64,000 bases of DNA. It comes from Rhodococcus sp. ARC_M5 (lineage in GTDB: Bacteria; Actinomycetota; Actinomycetes; Mycobacteriales; Mycobacteriaceae). A program made the position numbers and the translations under genes. The stretch's first letter is position 1. Every line of letters begins with the position of its first letter. The stretch spans positions 124,001-188,000 of the forward strand of contig NZ_JALGQE010000005.1 of NCBI RefSeq assembly GCF_022810405.1. The letters run 5' to 3'. Of this stretch, positions 1 through 8,383 are shown in pieces. Under the pieces are notes generated by a model. The model worked only from the letters and a program-made list of their open reading frames with translations. It did not search any database and was not told the origin of the DNA.

Positions 1-74
1 TTCGAGTTCGTCGTCGGCGTCGGTAGCACTTTCTACGACCATCTAGCGTATGGACAAGACGGGCGAAGATCGTG

Positions 75-590
75 CTAGGGCATTTCGATCGTCTCGGCTC
101 GGTGGACTTCGGCCAGTGCGCGGCGCAGGTAGGTCTCGGCGCGGCCGCGGCGCACCGCGAGTAGGTCCGCGACCACCAGCAATGCATGGGCCGGCCTCGG
201 TTTCCTGCGCGATTGCTCTTCTACATCGGCGACGCCAAGGGCTCCGGTGAGCACCTCGACGAACCCGGCGATGTCCAGATTCGGCAGCCAGTCCGCGCCT
301 CGCACGGTTCTACCGAGCACCTCCTGGACGTTCTCACCGGTCAGTCCATCGCTATGTACCTCTTCGAGCAACGTGCGTACCATTTCGGCATGCACGTGAC
401 CGGCCTGCGCCGAGTCCGAGCGGCCCAGTAGCTCGACGGCGTCGTCGAACGCGATCGGATCCCGCGCCGCCACCGCGGCGAGGGCATCGTTCGTGGCATC
501 GGCGATCCGTCGCACCTCGGCGGGCCATTCGGCAGGCCAGGCGATGGGGACAGTGCTCGGGGGAACAGCCGCTGGGGAGGGGTCGGTCAT
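75..590 (-). CDS. Hypothetical protein, 171 aa
   Basis: I do not recognise this protein family. The product is soluble, mostly alpha-helical in appearance and acidic, with an Ala/Pro-rich start, no signal peptide and no membrane segment. The ATG at 588-590 is preferred over an immediately adjacent GTG. It is divergent from the PF10118/reductase operon at 739, and the 148-base gap between them must hold both promoters. Codon use is typical of the window, with strong GC bias at third positions, so I take it as a real gene. No function is proposed. Confidence 0.6.
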   Translation of the reverse strand: MTDPSPAAVPPSTVPIAWPAEWPAEVRRIADATNDALAAVAARDPIAFDDAVELLGRSDSAQAGHVHAEMVRTLLEEVHSDGLTGENVQEVLGRTVRGADWLPNLDIAGFVEVLTGALGVADVEEQSRRKPRPAHALLVVADLLAVRRGRAETYLRRALAEVHRAETIEMP

Positions 591-738
591 CACAGCAGTC
601 TCTCACTGCTCGACTGTCGTTCCGCAGGCTCCACTCCTGGCGCCTCCGACACGGTTCCTTTTACCTGTAACCGGTGTTTATACTAAAGCGCGCACTGTGG
701 CATCGGCCACACATGTGGATGTGGAGGAGGTGGACTCG

Positions 739-1638
739 ATGAACGAACGGAACACCGTCGCGTCGGATCCCGGCGAAGTGATGCTGCAGGCCAGGAACGT
801 GAAGTTCGACTGGACCGATCTGCCGATGCACTGGGTGCCGGGAGATCCGTACACCACGCACGTACTAAACGTGCTGCATCTACTTCTCCCTGCCGGCGAG
901 CACTGGTTCGTCGACACGTTCAAAGAGGCCCTCCCGTACATCGACGACGAGAAGCTGCGCGACGACGTCATCGGCTTCATCGGGCAGGAGGCGGTGCATG
1001 CCGAGGCGCATACCGGTGTCCTGATGCACCTGCAGAACAACGGACTCGACCCCACTCCGTTCACCGATCAGATGGAATGGGCCTTCGGCAAGGTGCTCGG
1101 ATCGGATTCGGTGACGAGTCTGCGATCGAAGAACAACCTCGTCGAGCGGCTGGCCCTCATCGCCGCCATCGAACACGTGACGGCATTCCTCGGTGACTGG
1201 GTGCTCAACGCCGACGGTCTGGACCGAGCCGGCATCCATCCGACGATGCTCGATCTGCTGCGGTGGCACGGTGCCGAAGAAGTGGAACACCGCTCGGTCG
1301 CGTACGACACCCTTCGGTACTTCGACAAGCGCGAGGTACGTCGCCTGCGCACGTTCGTGGTGGTCGTGCCGTTGATGGGGTACATCTGGATGCGCGGCAT
1401 CATCTTCCTGATGAAGAACGACCCCGAGCTGCAGAGTGCACCGAAGTCGGTGCGCAAGCCCCGTTCTGCCCTGTGGCGCAAGTCGGTTCGCCGTGGCACC
1501 CTGCCGGCGCTGACGCACGTCGGCCGCAGCATGTCTCGCTACCTGAAGAAGTCGTATCACCCCAGCCAGGAAGGCTCGACGGCTCAGGCCGTCCGCTACT
1601 TGGCGTCGTCACCGGCCGCGCAGGCTGCGGCGCGGTGA
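739..1638 (+). CDS. PF10118-type 'metal-dependent hydrolase', diiron-like
   Basis: This 299 aa protein resembles the family usually annotated as predicted metal-dependent hydrolase (PF10118). The sequence shows E54, E84-x-x-H87, E145 and E181-x-x-H184 in helical surroundings. That E...ExxH...E...ExxH spacing is the carboxylate-bridged diiron pattern of ferritin-like oxygenases and desaturases. The start is the ATG at 739 with GGAGGAGG 8-15 bases upstream; the same frame is open further upstream but without support. The stop overlaps the start of a plant-type ferredoxin reductase (GTGA), which would suit an electron-fed oxygenase better than a hydrolase. The family assignment is from recall; the diiron reading is inference from the residues. 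Confidence 0.75.
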   Translation: MNERNTVASDPGEVMLQARNVKFDWTDLPMHWVPGDPYTTHVLNVLHLLLPAGEHWFVDTFKEALPYIDDEKLRDDVIGFIGQEAVHAEAHTGVLMHLQNNGLDPTPFTDQMEWAFGKVLGSDSVTSLRSKNNLVERLALIAAIEHVTAFLGDWVLNADGLDRAGIHPTMLDLLRWHGAEEVEHRSVAYDTLRYFDKREVRRLRTFVVVVPLMGYIWMRGIIFLMKNDPELQSAPKSVRKPRSALWRKSVRRGTLPALTHVGRSMSRYLKKSYHPSQEGSTAQAVRYLASSPAAQAAAR

Positions 1639-2741
1639 AGCTCTCGACACGACGCGTTCCACGACTGTTGCCCAAGGATGCGCCGCCCGATCTGCGTGGA
1701 CGCCCTCGCGCCGATCGCTCGATGCAGATGCTCGGAACGTTCCTCAACGGCTACATGCACGCGACTGCCGGCAGGGAGTACGACGACGCTGTCGCCGGCC
1801 ACAATCCCGATTCCGCGTTGCGGTTGGTGGTCGTGGACCGCGAGATCGTCGCCGAGGACGAGAACGTCGCCGCTCTGACCCTCGCCTCGCCGACGGGGGA
1901 GCAACTGCCGACCTGGCATCCCGGCTGCCACCTCGATCTGCACCTGCCGTCGGGTCGCCGTCGGCAGTACTCGCTGTGCGGCGATCCGTCCGACCGTAGC
2001 TGCTACCGCATCGCCGTGCGCCGAATCCCCACCGGCGCAGGTGGATCCATCGAGATGCATGCACTCGAGCCCGGCACCGAGGTCACCGTTCGCGGCCCAC
2101 GGAACGGCTTTCCCTTCGTCGCCGAGGGCAGCGCGCTGTTCGTGGCGGGCGGGATCGGCATCACGCCCATCATCGCGATGGTCCGGGCCGCACGAATTCT
2201 CGGGATGGACTGGCAGTTCGTCTACTGCGGTCGCTCGCGGGACACGATGCCCTTTCTCGACGAGATCGAGAGCTGGGAATCGGACCGTGTGTTCGTCCGG
2301 ACCGATGACGTGCACGGGTACCCCACCGAGGGTGAATTGCTCGAGCGCGCACCCGCAGGCGGTGCCGTCTACTGCTGCGGCCCTACCCCCATGCTCGACG
2401 CCGTCCGCCGCGACTTCAGCCAGTGCCCTGCCACCGCACTGCATTTCGAACGCTTCGGCCCGCCGCCGATCCTCGATGGCACACCGTTCGAGGTGCAGCT
2501 GATCAGCACCGGAGCTGTGCTCGACGTCGCCGCCGACGCCTCTGTATTGACCGCGGTCAAGGAACAGAAACCCAATATCGCGTACTCGTGCCAGCAGGGC
2601 TTCTGCGGTACCTGCAAGGTGCGGGTGCTCTCCGGTGAGCCCGAGCACCTCGAAACGCGATTGACCCCCGAAGAGCAGCGCGATCACATGCTCATCTGCG
2701 TCTCCCGCGCACGCAGCGGGCGTCTCGTACTCGATCTATAG
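1635..2741 (+). CDS. Ferredoxin reductase, PDR/VanB type (FAD, NAD, 2Fe-2S)
   Basis: A 368 aa electron-transfer protein that should pass electrons from NAD(P)H through FAD to a C-terminal 2Fe-2S cluster and on to an oxygenase. The domain order is an FAD-binding barrel with RRQYSLCGDP, a nucleotide-binding domain with GGIGITP and CCGPTPML, then a plant-type ferredoxin domain with C-x4-C-x2-C (SCQQGFCGTC) and a distant fourth Cys (LICVSR). The GTG at 1635 overlaps the preceding stop by four bases, indicating translational coupling. A basic N-terminal stretch of about 60 residues precedes the FAD domain. The likely partner is the upstream diiron-like protein, which would make this a two-component monooxygenase (inference). 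Confidence 0.85.
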   Translation: MKLSTRRVPRLLPKDAPPDLRGRPRADRSMQMLGTFLNGYMHATAGREYDDAVAGHNPDSALRLVVVDREIVAEDENVAALTLASPTGEQLPTWHPGCHLDLHLPSGRRRQYSLCGDPSDRSCYRIAVRRIPTGAGGSIEMHALEPGTEVTVRGPRNGFPFVAEGSALFVAGGIGITPIIAMVRAARILGMDWQFVYCGRSRDTMPFLDEIESWESDRVFVRTDDVHGYPTEGELLERAPAGGAVYCCGPTPMLDAVRRDFSQCPATALHFERFGPPPILDGTPFEVQLISTGAVLDVAADASVLTAVKEQKPNIAYSCQQGFCGTCKVRVLSGEPEHLETRLTPEEQRDHMLICVSRARSGRLVLDL

Positions 2742-2753
2742 AACGGAAAACTG

Positions 2754-3644
2754 TTGAGCAGCAACGCGGTTCGTACGACGGTCGTCAACGAGGGAATCCG
2801 ATTGGCGGTGTTCGAGAGCGGTAACCCCGACGGGGACCCGATCGTCCTCGTTCATGGGTGGCCCGATACCCATGAGCTGTGGAGCCACATCGTGCCGCAA
2901 CTCGAAGACCGTTTTCGGGTGATCAGCTACGACTCGCGTGGAGCCGGCGAGAGCACGGTCCCCACTGAGCAATCCGCGTACAAGCTGGCGCGGCTGGCCT
3001 CGGATTTCTACGCCGTTGCCGACGCCGTCAGCCCCGACGCCCCGGTGCACGTGCTCGCCCACGACTGGGGTGCCGTGGAGGTATGGGAGGCCGCAGCCCA
3101 GCCCCCGGCGAAGGATCGAATCCGCTCGTACACATCGATTTCCGGTCCGAACCTCGATCACCTCGGCAAATGGTCGCAGTCGCGGCTGCGCAAACCCACC
3201 CTCACCGGTATCAAGCAGGTTCTCGCCCAGACGCGAGCGTCCTGGTACACCGTCACCTTCCACATCCCCGGGCTCTCCACGCTGCGGATCAAGCGCCAGT
3301 TCGCCAAGGGCTGGCCGGCATTCCTCGAAGAGTTCTCGGGAGTCGATCCGAAGCTCGTCACCCAGAACCCCACGCTGTGGTCGGACGCCACCAACGGCAC
3401 CAAGCTGTACCGCGCCAACATCATTCCGCTGCTGACCAATCCGCGGGATCGATACATCGACATCCCGGTGCATCTCATCGTCAACACCGATGACGTCGCG
3501 GTGCGGCCGTACCACTACGACGACACCGGCAAGTGGGTGAAGAACCTGACGCGCAACGACATTCCGGCCGGACACTGGTCGCCGATCTCCCATGCAGACG
3601 ACATTGCCCGATTGACGACGGAATTCATCGACTCGCTGGACTGA
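2754..3644 (+). CDS. Alpha/beta fold hydrolase (epoxide hydrolase-like)
   Basis: A 296 aa alpha/beta hydrolase. Family marks are HGWPD near residue 30 (oxyanion-hole region), HDWG near residue 107 where the nucleophile Asp of epoxide hydrolases and dehalogenases sits, and a late AGHWSP carrying the catalytic His. The start is read as TTG at 2754, 12 bases after the reductase stop, with a weak purine-rich leader. It is the third gene of the diiron/reductase operon, so it may process the oxygenated product. The substrate cannot be told from sequence. Its 3' end lies only nine bases from the convergent LLM gene, with no hairpin between them. Confidence 0.8.
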   Translation: MSSNAVRTTVVNEGIRLAVFESGNPDGDPIVLVHGWPDTHELWSHIVPQLEDRFRVISYDSRGAGESTVPTEQSAYKLARLASDFYAVADAVSPDAPVHVLAHDWGAVEVWEAAAQPPAKDRIRSYTSISGPNLDHLGKWSQSRLRKPTLTGIKQVLAQTRASWYTVTFHIPGLSTLRIKRQFAKGWPAFLEEFSGVDPKLVTQNPTLWSDATNGTKLYRANIIPLLTNPRDRYIDIPVHLIVNTDDVAVRPYHYDDTGKWVKNLTRNDIPAGHWSPISHADDIARLTTEFIDSLD

Positions 3645-3653
3645 ACCTTCAGG

Positions 3654-4922
3654 TCAACCGGTCAAATGCCCGCGCAGCGTCGACGACGTGTATTCGGATC
3701 GAAAGAGGCCGCGTTGCTGCAGGATCGGAACCACATGGTCCACAAAATCCTCCAGTGAGTCCGGGTACCTTGGGCACATCAAGTTGAATCCGTCGGCACC
3801 GCGGCCGATCCACGACTGCATCTCGTCGGCGATGGACTCCGGCGTGCCGATCATGGTGGCGTGCCCACCGCCGGCTGCGAGAGTGCCGAGCAGTTCCCGC
3901 ACGGTGGGGGCATCCTTCTCCACGATGCGCAGGATCGTCTCGTAGCGACCCTGCGGTCCGGTGAACTCTGCTGCGGGTGGCAGGGACGGTACCGGAGCAT
4001 CGAGTTCCCAAGCAGCGCAGTTCTGTCCGGTGAAGGTGGACAGCATCGCCAGCGACTGTTCGGTGGGCAGCAGCTCGTCCAGTTCGGCCTTCTTGCGGCG
4101 GGCCTCGTACATCGTCGAGCCGATGTACGTCACCAGTCCCGGCATGATGCCCACTGTCGCACTGTCGCGACCAGCCCTGTCGATGCGAGACGTCACATCC
4201 TCGTAATAGCTCTGCGCGGCAACGAGATCGTAGGCGACGGCGTAGATCGCCTCGGCGTACTTCGCCGCGAGATCACGCCCCGGTCCCGACGCACCGGCCT
4301 GGAACAGAACCGGCCTGCCCTGCGGCGAACGCGGTACCGTCAGCGGGCCGTCGACTCGAAAGTGCTTGCCGTCGTGATCGATCGAGTGCACCTTGGCCGG
4401 ATCGGCGTACATCCCCGTTCGATCGAGCGTCAACGCGTCGGCATCCCACGAATCCCACAGCGCCAGTGCAGTATCGACGAACTCCTCGGCGCGCGCATAG
4501 CGCTCCTCGCGACCGGGAATGACGTCCATTCCGTGATTACGCGCCTCGGCGTCGAACATGGAGGTGACGACGTTCCAGCCGGCACGGCCGCCGCTGATGT
4601 GATCGAGCGACGCCAACATGCGTGCAGCGTGGAACGGGGTGTAGAACGTCGACGACACCGTGGTGACGAGACCGATGTGCGTGGTCGCTCTGGCCATGGC
4701 CGACAGCGCGGTGATCGGCTCGAGAAACCAGGTTCCGGCTCCGGCCGGATCCCGCACCGAATGTCCGTCGGCGAAGAACACCGCGTCGAACTTTCCGCGT
4801 TCGGCGAGTTGCGCGAGTTCCTCGTAGTACGAGATATCGCCCAGGTCCTCCACTCGCGAATCGGGATGACGCCACGCCGCACTGTGGTGGCCGCAGCCGT
4901 ACAGAAACGCGTTGAGGTGCAT
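3654..4922 (-). CDS. NtaA/SnaA/DszA-family FMN-dependent monooxygenase
   Basis: A 422 aa luciferase-like flavin monooxygenase of the branch containing nitrilotriacetate monooxygenase, DszA and SnaA. Marks include AAWRHP near the start, AERGKFDAVFFAD, GGRAGWNVVTS, ERYARAEEF and SPQGRPVLFQAGAS, all in the usual order and at the usual length. These enzymes use reduced FMN from a separate reductase to oxidise amines or sulfur compounds, often cleaving C-N or C-S bonds. It is the second gene of an operon whose leader is a TPP riboswitch, one base after the SDR stop. No flavin reductase gene adjoins it. A role on a thiamin-related molecule is suggested by regulation only; the substrate is unknown. 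Confidence 0.85.
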   Translation of the reverse strand: MHLNAFLYGCGHHSAAWRHPDSRVEDLGDISYYEELAQLAERGKFDAVFFADGHSVRDPAGAGTWFLEPITALSAMARATTHIGLVTTVSSTFYTPFHAARMLASLDHISGGRAGWNVVTSMFDAEARNHGMDVIPGREERYARAEEFVDTALALWDSWDADALTLDRTGMYADPAKVHSIDHDGKHFRVDGPLTVPRSPQGRPVLFQAGASGPGRDLAAKYAEAIYAVAYDLVAAQSYYEDVTSRIDRAGRDSATVGIMPGLVTYIGSTMYEARRKKAELDELLPTEQSLAMLSTFTGQNCAAWELDAPVPSLPPAAEFTGPQGRYETILRIVEKDAPTVRELLGTLAAGGGHATMIGTPESIADEMQSWIGRGADGFNLMCPRYPDSLEDFVDHVVPILQQRGLFRSEYTSSTLRGHLTG

Positions 4923-4923
4923 G

Positions 4924-5685
4924 TCAGTCCTTGACCAGGCCGCCGTCGACGACGAGATTCTGGCCGGTCACCGAGCGCGCCCACGGCGAGGCGAAGAACA
5001 ACAAGGCATCGGCGAATTCCTCGGGGGTGGTGACGCGTTGCAACGGGGTCGAGGCGGCAATGAAGTCGAACACCTCGGCCGGGGTGGCGGCACTGGCGTC
5101 GGTGGTGCGGAGCAGTCCACCCGAGACCATGTTGACGGTGATGTTGTCCGCTCCCAGATCGGCGGCGAGGGTGCGGGTCAGTGAGAGCAGGGCCGCCTTG
5201 GAGGCGGTGTAGTCGTGGTACGGCACCACTGGATTCTGGAACAAGTTGGTGCCCACGTTGATGATTCGCCCGAAGCCCGCCTCACGCATACCCGGCAGTG
5301 CGGCCTGAGTGGTGAGCAACGCTGCGCGGACGCTGCCACGCAACTGCGCGTCGAAACGCTCCCAGGTGATGGTGTCGGCCTTGGGTCGGGCATCTCCGTC
5401 GAAGGAGAAGTCGGCCAGTGCGTTGTTGACGACCGTGGTGATCGGGGTGCCGAAGTGCGCACGGGCCGAGTCGAACACCGTGGCCACGGCGCTTTCGTCG
5501 GTCACGTCGCCCTGAACCGCAAAAGCCTGTCCACCAAGTCGGTCCGCCAGCGCTTCGGCAGCATCTTTGCTGTTCCGGTAATCGATCACCACGCGGGCAC
5601 CCTGACCGGCGAACGCCGCGGCGATCGATGCTCCCAGCCCGCGTCCACCGCCGGTGACCAACACTGTCTGCTCGTCGAGTCTCAT
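4924..5685 (-). CDS. SDR-family oxidoreductase under TPP riboswitch
   Basis: A 253 aa classical short-chain dehydrogenase, of the kind usually annotated as 3-oxoacyl-ACP reductase. It has the Rossmann motif TGGGRGLG near residue 12, the NNA-type motif, and a catalytic YTASK. It is the first gene after the TPP riboswitch at 5747-5822. The sequence just before its ATG has GAGAGG, which can pair with CCTC a few bases upstream, so translation could be gated by RNA folding. The downstream LLM monooxygenase is one base away. SDRs under THI-box control have been predicted before, as I recall, but I cannot name the substrate. A thiamin-precursor or thiamin-analogue reaction is a plausible inference. 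Confidence 0.85.
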   Translation of the reverse strand: MRLDEQTVLVTGGGRGLGASIAAAFAGQGARVVIDYRNSKDAAEALADRLGGQAFAVQGDVTDESAVATVFDSARAHFGTPITTVVNNALADFSFDGDARPKADTITWERFDAQLRGSVRAALLTTQAALPGMREAGFGRIINVGTNLFQNPVVPYHDYTASKAALLSLTRTLAADLGADNITVNMVSGGLLRTTDASAATPAEVFDFIAASTPLQRVTTPEEFADALLFFASPWARSVTGQNLVVDGGLVKD

Positions 5686-5746
5686 GCGCTCCGCCTCTCG
5701 TTCGAGGTCAGGGCCGTCGCGAGGGACAGGGAATACCGAAACGTCA

Positions 5747-5822
5747 CGACATTCCCTTCGCTGGTCCTAACCAGATCAGGTTCGACGGGTGTGATCTCAG
5801 CCCTGACGGGCACCCCGTGTCG
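5747..5822 (-). promoter_or_regulatory. TPP (THI-box) riboswitch
   Basis: Read on the minus strand, the element has all conserved blocks of the TPP riboswitch: P1 CGACA/TGTCG closing the ends, GGGGTGCCC, GGCTGAGA (the pyrimidine-sensing T-loop), then CCTGATCTGG, ACCAGCG and AAGGGAA in order and at normal spacing. It starts at 5822 and ends 62 bases before the SDR start codon. A short hairpin over the GAGAGG ribosome-binding site follows, so translational control is more likely than termination; no U-run terminator is visible. Downstream genes are an SDR and a flavin monooxygenase, not known thiamin biosynthesis genes. Confidence 0.95.
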
Positions 5823-5900
5823 CGGTCGACTGTACCTGTAGGTCTCTCTACTGCTTTCTTGCGCTCGACGTAGACAGCCGAACACAACCGTATGCAGCGA

Positions 5901-7196
5901 TCAGCCGATGACAGCCCAGCCGTGCGGAGGAACGCTTACTCGTCCGTCGTGCAGGTGCGCCTCACCGGCCAGTACTTCGCTGCCCTGGACCGGGTAGTCG
6001 ATGGCCTCGTCGCCGAGGTTGAGCGCCACCGTCATCGAACTGCCGTCCGCCTGGACGCGGTAGAGCAGCGCAGTGTTGGTGAGCTCGAGCGTCTCGGTGC
6101 GCGCGGAGTACAACCACGGGTTCCGACGCCGCAGACCGATGAGCTCCTGGTGCACTCGAAACACGGGCCAGCCGTACGGGGCGAGATCCTCGGACGTGTC
6201 GGGGTATTCGGGACGGACCTCGTCGTCGCCGCCGACCCGATCTTCCTTGATGCCGCGGAAGGCCTGCTCGTCGCCGTAGTAGATCATCGGCATACCGCCC
6301 ACGGTGAACAGAACCACCAACGCGTGCAGCAGATGTCGCTCGTCCTCGATGACGCTGGCGATGCGATTGACGTCATGGTTGCCGACGAACGTGGCGGGTA
6401 CGAAGGCGTCGAGCCACCCGTTGTGACGCTCCAGCGCGTGCGAGAGTTCGAAGAAGTTCTTCTCGCTCAGCCCACTCCAGATCGCCTTCCACAGTTCGTA
6501 CTGGGTGACCGAGTCCAGCGTGGAGGCCGAGACGATTCGGTCGTAGTCGCCGTGAATGACTTCGCCGAGAAAGTATGCGTCCGGGTGCTTTTCGCGAACC
6601 TTCGGCAGTACCGCCGACCAGAAACGTGGTGGCACCGCGTAGGCCGCGTCGAGCCGCCACGCGTCGACGCCACGGTCCAGCCAGTGCGAGAGCACGTCCA
6701 CGACATACTGCTGCACGTGGGGACTTTCGTGGTTGAGTGCCACCAGTTCGTCGTGGCCCTCGAAGTTGCGATGCGTCGGCTCGTCGCCGGACCAGTCGAG
6801 GTGGAACCACCCCGCGGTCTCGGAGTCCGGACCCTCGGCCAGAGCCTCACTGAACTTCAGAAAGCTCTGCGCCACATGGTTGAAGACGCCGTCGAACATG
6901 ACCTTCAGGCCGCGCGAATGCGCAGCGGCGATCAGGGAGTCGATGTCCTCGTCCGTACCCAGCCTGCCGTCGACGTGGTAGTAGTCGACGGTGTCGTAGC
7001 CGTGCTTCTCGGATTCGAAGATCGGACCGAGGGCGATGCCCGACGCGCCGAGTTCGAGGGCGTAGTCGAGCCACTTCTCGATTCTGTTCAGCCGATGCAG
7101 ATCCGCTTGCGACTCACCGTCCCACCCGTGCACCGGAGCGCCGGTGAAGCCGAGCGGGTACAGGTGCCACCAGATGGCGTGCTTCGTCCACTCCAT
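5901..7196 (-). CDS. GH13 alpha-amylase family glycosidase
   Basis: A 431 aa cytoplasmic GH13 enzyme with no signal peptide. The four family regions are present: DGVFNH (102-107), WRLDAA with nucleophile D183, FLGEVI with acid/base E212, and VGNHDVNR with H274-D275. It is compact compared with trehalose synthases and resembles small actinobacterial amylase-like proteins; the exact sugar is unknown. Its ATG overlaps the stop of the upstream FMN oxidase by one base (TGATG), so the two are translationally coupled. The minus-strand frame is open far upstream through 9152, but that extension runs through two other genes and is not coding. Confidence 0.85.
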   Translation of the reverse strand: MEWTKHAIWWHLYPLGFTGAPVHGWDGESQADLHRLNRIEKWLDYALELGASGIALGPIFESEKHGYDTVDYYHVDGRLGTDEDIDSLIAAAHSRGLKVMFDGVFNHVAQSFLKFSEALAEGPDSETAGWFHLDWSGDEPTHRNFEGHDELVALNHESPHVQQYVVDVLSHWLDRGVDAWRLDAAYAVPPRFWSAVLPKVREKHPDAYFLGEVIHGDYDRIVSASTLDSVTQYELWKAIWSGLSEKNFFELSHALERHNGWLDAFVPATFVGNHDVNRIASVIEDERHLLHALVVLFTVGGMPMIYYGDEQAFRGIKEDRVGGDDEVRPEYPDTSEDLAPYGWPVFRVHQELIGLRRRNPWLYSARTETLELTNTALLYRVQADGSSMTVALNLGDEAIDYPVQGSEVLAGEAHLHDGRVSVPPHGWAVIG

Positions 7197-8374
7197 CAGG
7201 ACGCCTCGATCGAGTCGCGGCCGAGCTCGCCCGCACCGGTATGGCCGGAGAGGCTGGTCACCAAGTCGAATTCGGCCAGCAGGCAACGTAATACGTGTGC
7301 AACGCCCTCCTGACCGCCGAGCGCGAGGCCGTAGAGGAACGGTCGGCCGAGGAGAACCGCATCGGCCCCGAGCGCAAGCGCCTTGGCCATGTCGGCACCG
7401 GTACGCACACCGGAGTCGAACAGGATGGTCAGTTCGTCGCCCACAGCCTCGACGATGGACGGCAATGCGTCGAGTGATGCTCTGGCCCCGTCGATCTGAC
7501 GACCGCCGTGGTTCGAGACCACGATGCCGTCGACCCCGTGCGCGGCAGCCTCTCGGGCGTCGCCGACGGTGCAGATGCCCTTGAGCACGATCGGGCCGTC
7601 CCAGTGCTCGCGCAGGAACGCCAGATTTTTCCACGACAGCCCCGGATTGGGGAACATCTGCGCCCAATGCATCGCGGCGGCAACGGGATTCTCCTCGACC
7701 GGCTGAGCGAGTCCTGCTTGGAACGCCGGATCGGTCAGGTAGTTCTCGATGCCGAGGTTGGCCAGGAACGGAAGGTAACCACGGTCGAGATCGGCCGGCC
7801 GCCAGCCCAGCAACGTCGTGTCGAGCGTCAGCACCAGCGCGGTGAATCCGGAATCCTTCGCGCGCTGCAGGAAGCTCAGCAACACCGACTCGTCCGTCGG
7901 CCAGTACAGCTGGTACCAGCGGGGAGCGTCGCCACCTGCCTCGGCGATCTGCTCGAACGAATGCGATGCCTGCGTCGAATGTATGTACGGCACACCGAGT
8001 TCCGCAGCCGCACGAACCGTCGCGAGCTCGCCCTCGGGATGGGCGAGTGTCTGGATCCCGACGGGCGCGATCAGCAGCGGAGCAGGCATCTCGGTGCCGA
8101 GCACGGTGCACGCGTGAGTGCGGGCCGCCGAACTGCGGAGCATCCGCGGCGTGATGGCCCACCTGTCGAAGGCGGCCCGGTTGGCCCGCGCCGTCGAGCC
8201 GCTGCCCGCACTGGCGACGATGTAGCCCAGTGCCTCGGGCGAAAGCTTCTCGGCGGCTTGATCCTCCAGCCGCGCCAGGTTTGTGGTGATCGGCGGTGTC
8301 TGCTGGGCGAACATCCCGGCGGCGTAGATGCCGAGTTGGTGATCGCTGAAGTTGCTGGGCCTGGCCTCGGTCAT
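7196..8374 (-). CDS. FMN-dependent alpha-hydroxy acid oxidase (lactate 2-monooxygenase-like)
   Basis: A 392 aa FMN enzyme close in length to mycobacterial lactate 2-monooxygenase. Such enzymes oxidise L-lactate or related 2-hydroxyacids, either with decarboxylation (monooxygenase) or to the keto acid (oxidase). Key residues are visible: K265 in VLKG, catalytic H289 and R292 in SNHGGRQIDGA, and the phosphate-binding FDSGVRTG and LGRPF segments. It is the middle gene of a minus-strand trio with a glutamine amidotransferase upstream (9-base gap) and GH13 downstream (1-base overlap). Whether it is oxidase or monooxygenase cannot be settled from sequence. Confidence 0.85.
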   Translation of the reverse strand: MTEARPSNFSDHQLGIYAAGMFAQQTPPITTNLARLEDQAAEKLSPEALGYIVASAGSGSTARANRAAFDRWAITPRMLRSSAARTHACTVLGTEMPAPLLIAPVGIQTLAHPEGELATVRAAAELGVPYIHSTQASHSFEQIAEAGGDAPRWYQLYWPTDESVLLSFLQRAKDSGFTALVLTLDTTLLGWRPADLDRGYLPFLANLGIENYLTDPAFQAGLAQPVEENPVAAAMHWAQMFPNPGLSWKNLAFLREHWDGPIVLKGICTVGDAREAAAHGVDGIVVSNHGGRQIDGARASLDALPSIVEAVGDELTILFDSGVRTGADMAKALALGADAVLLGRPFLYGLALGGQEGVAHVLRCLLAEFDLVTSLSGHTGAGELGRDSIEAS

Positions 8375-8383
8375 CGTTCGACC

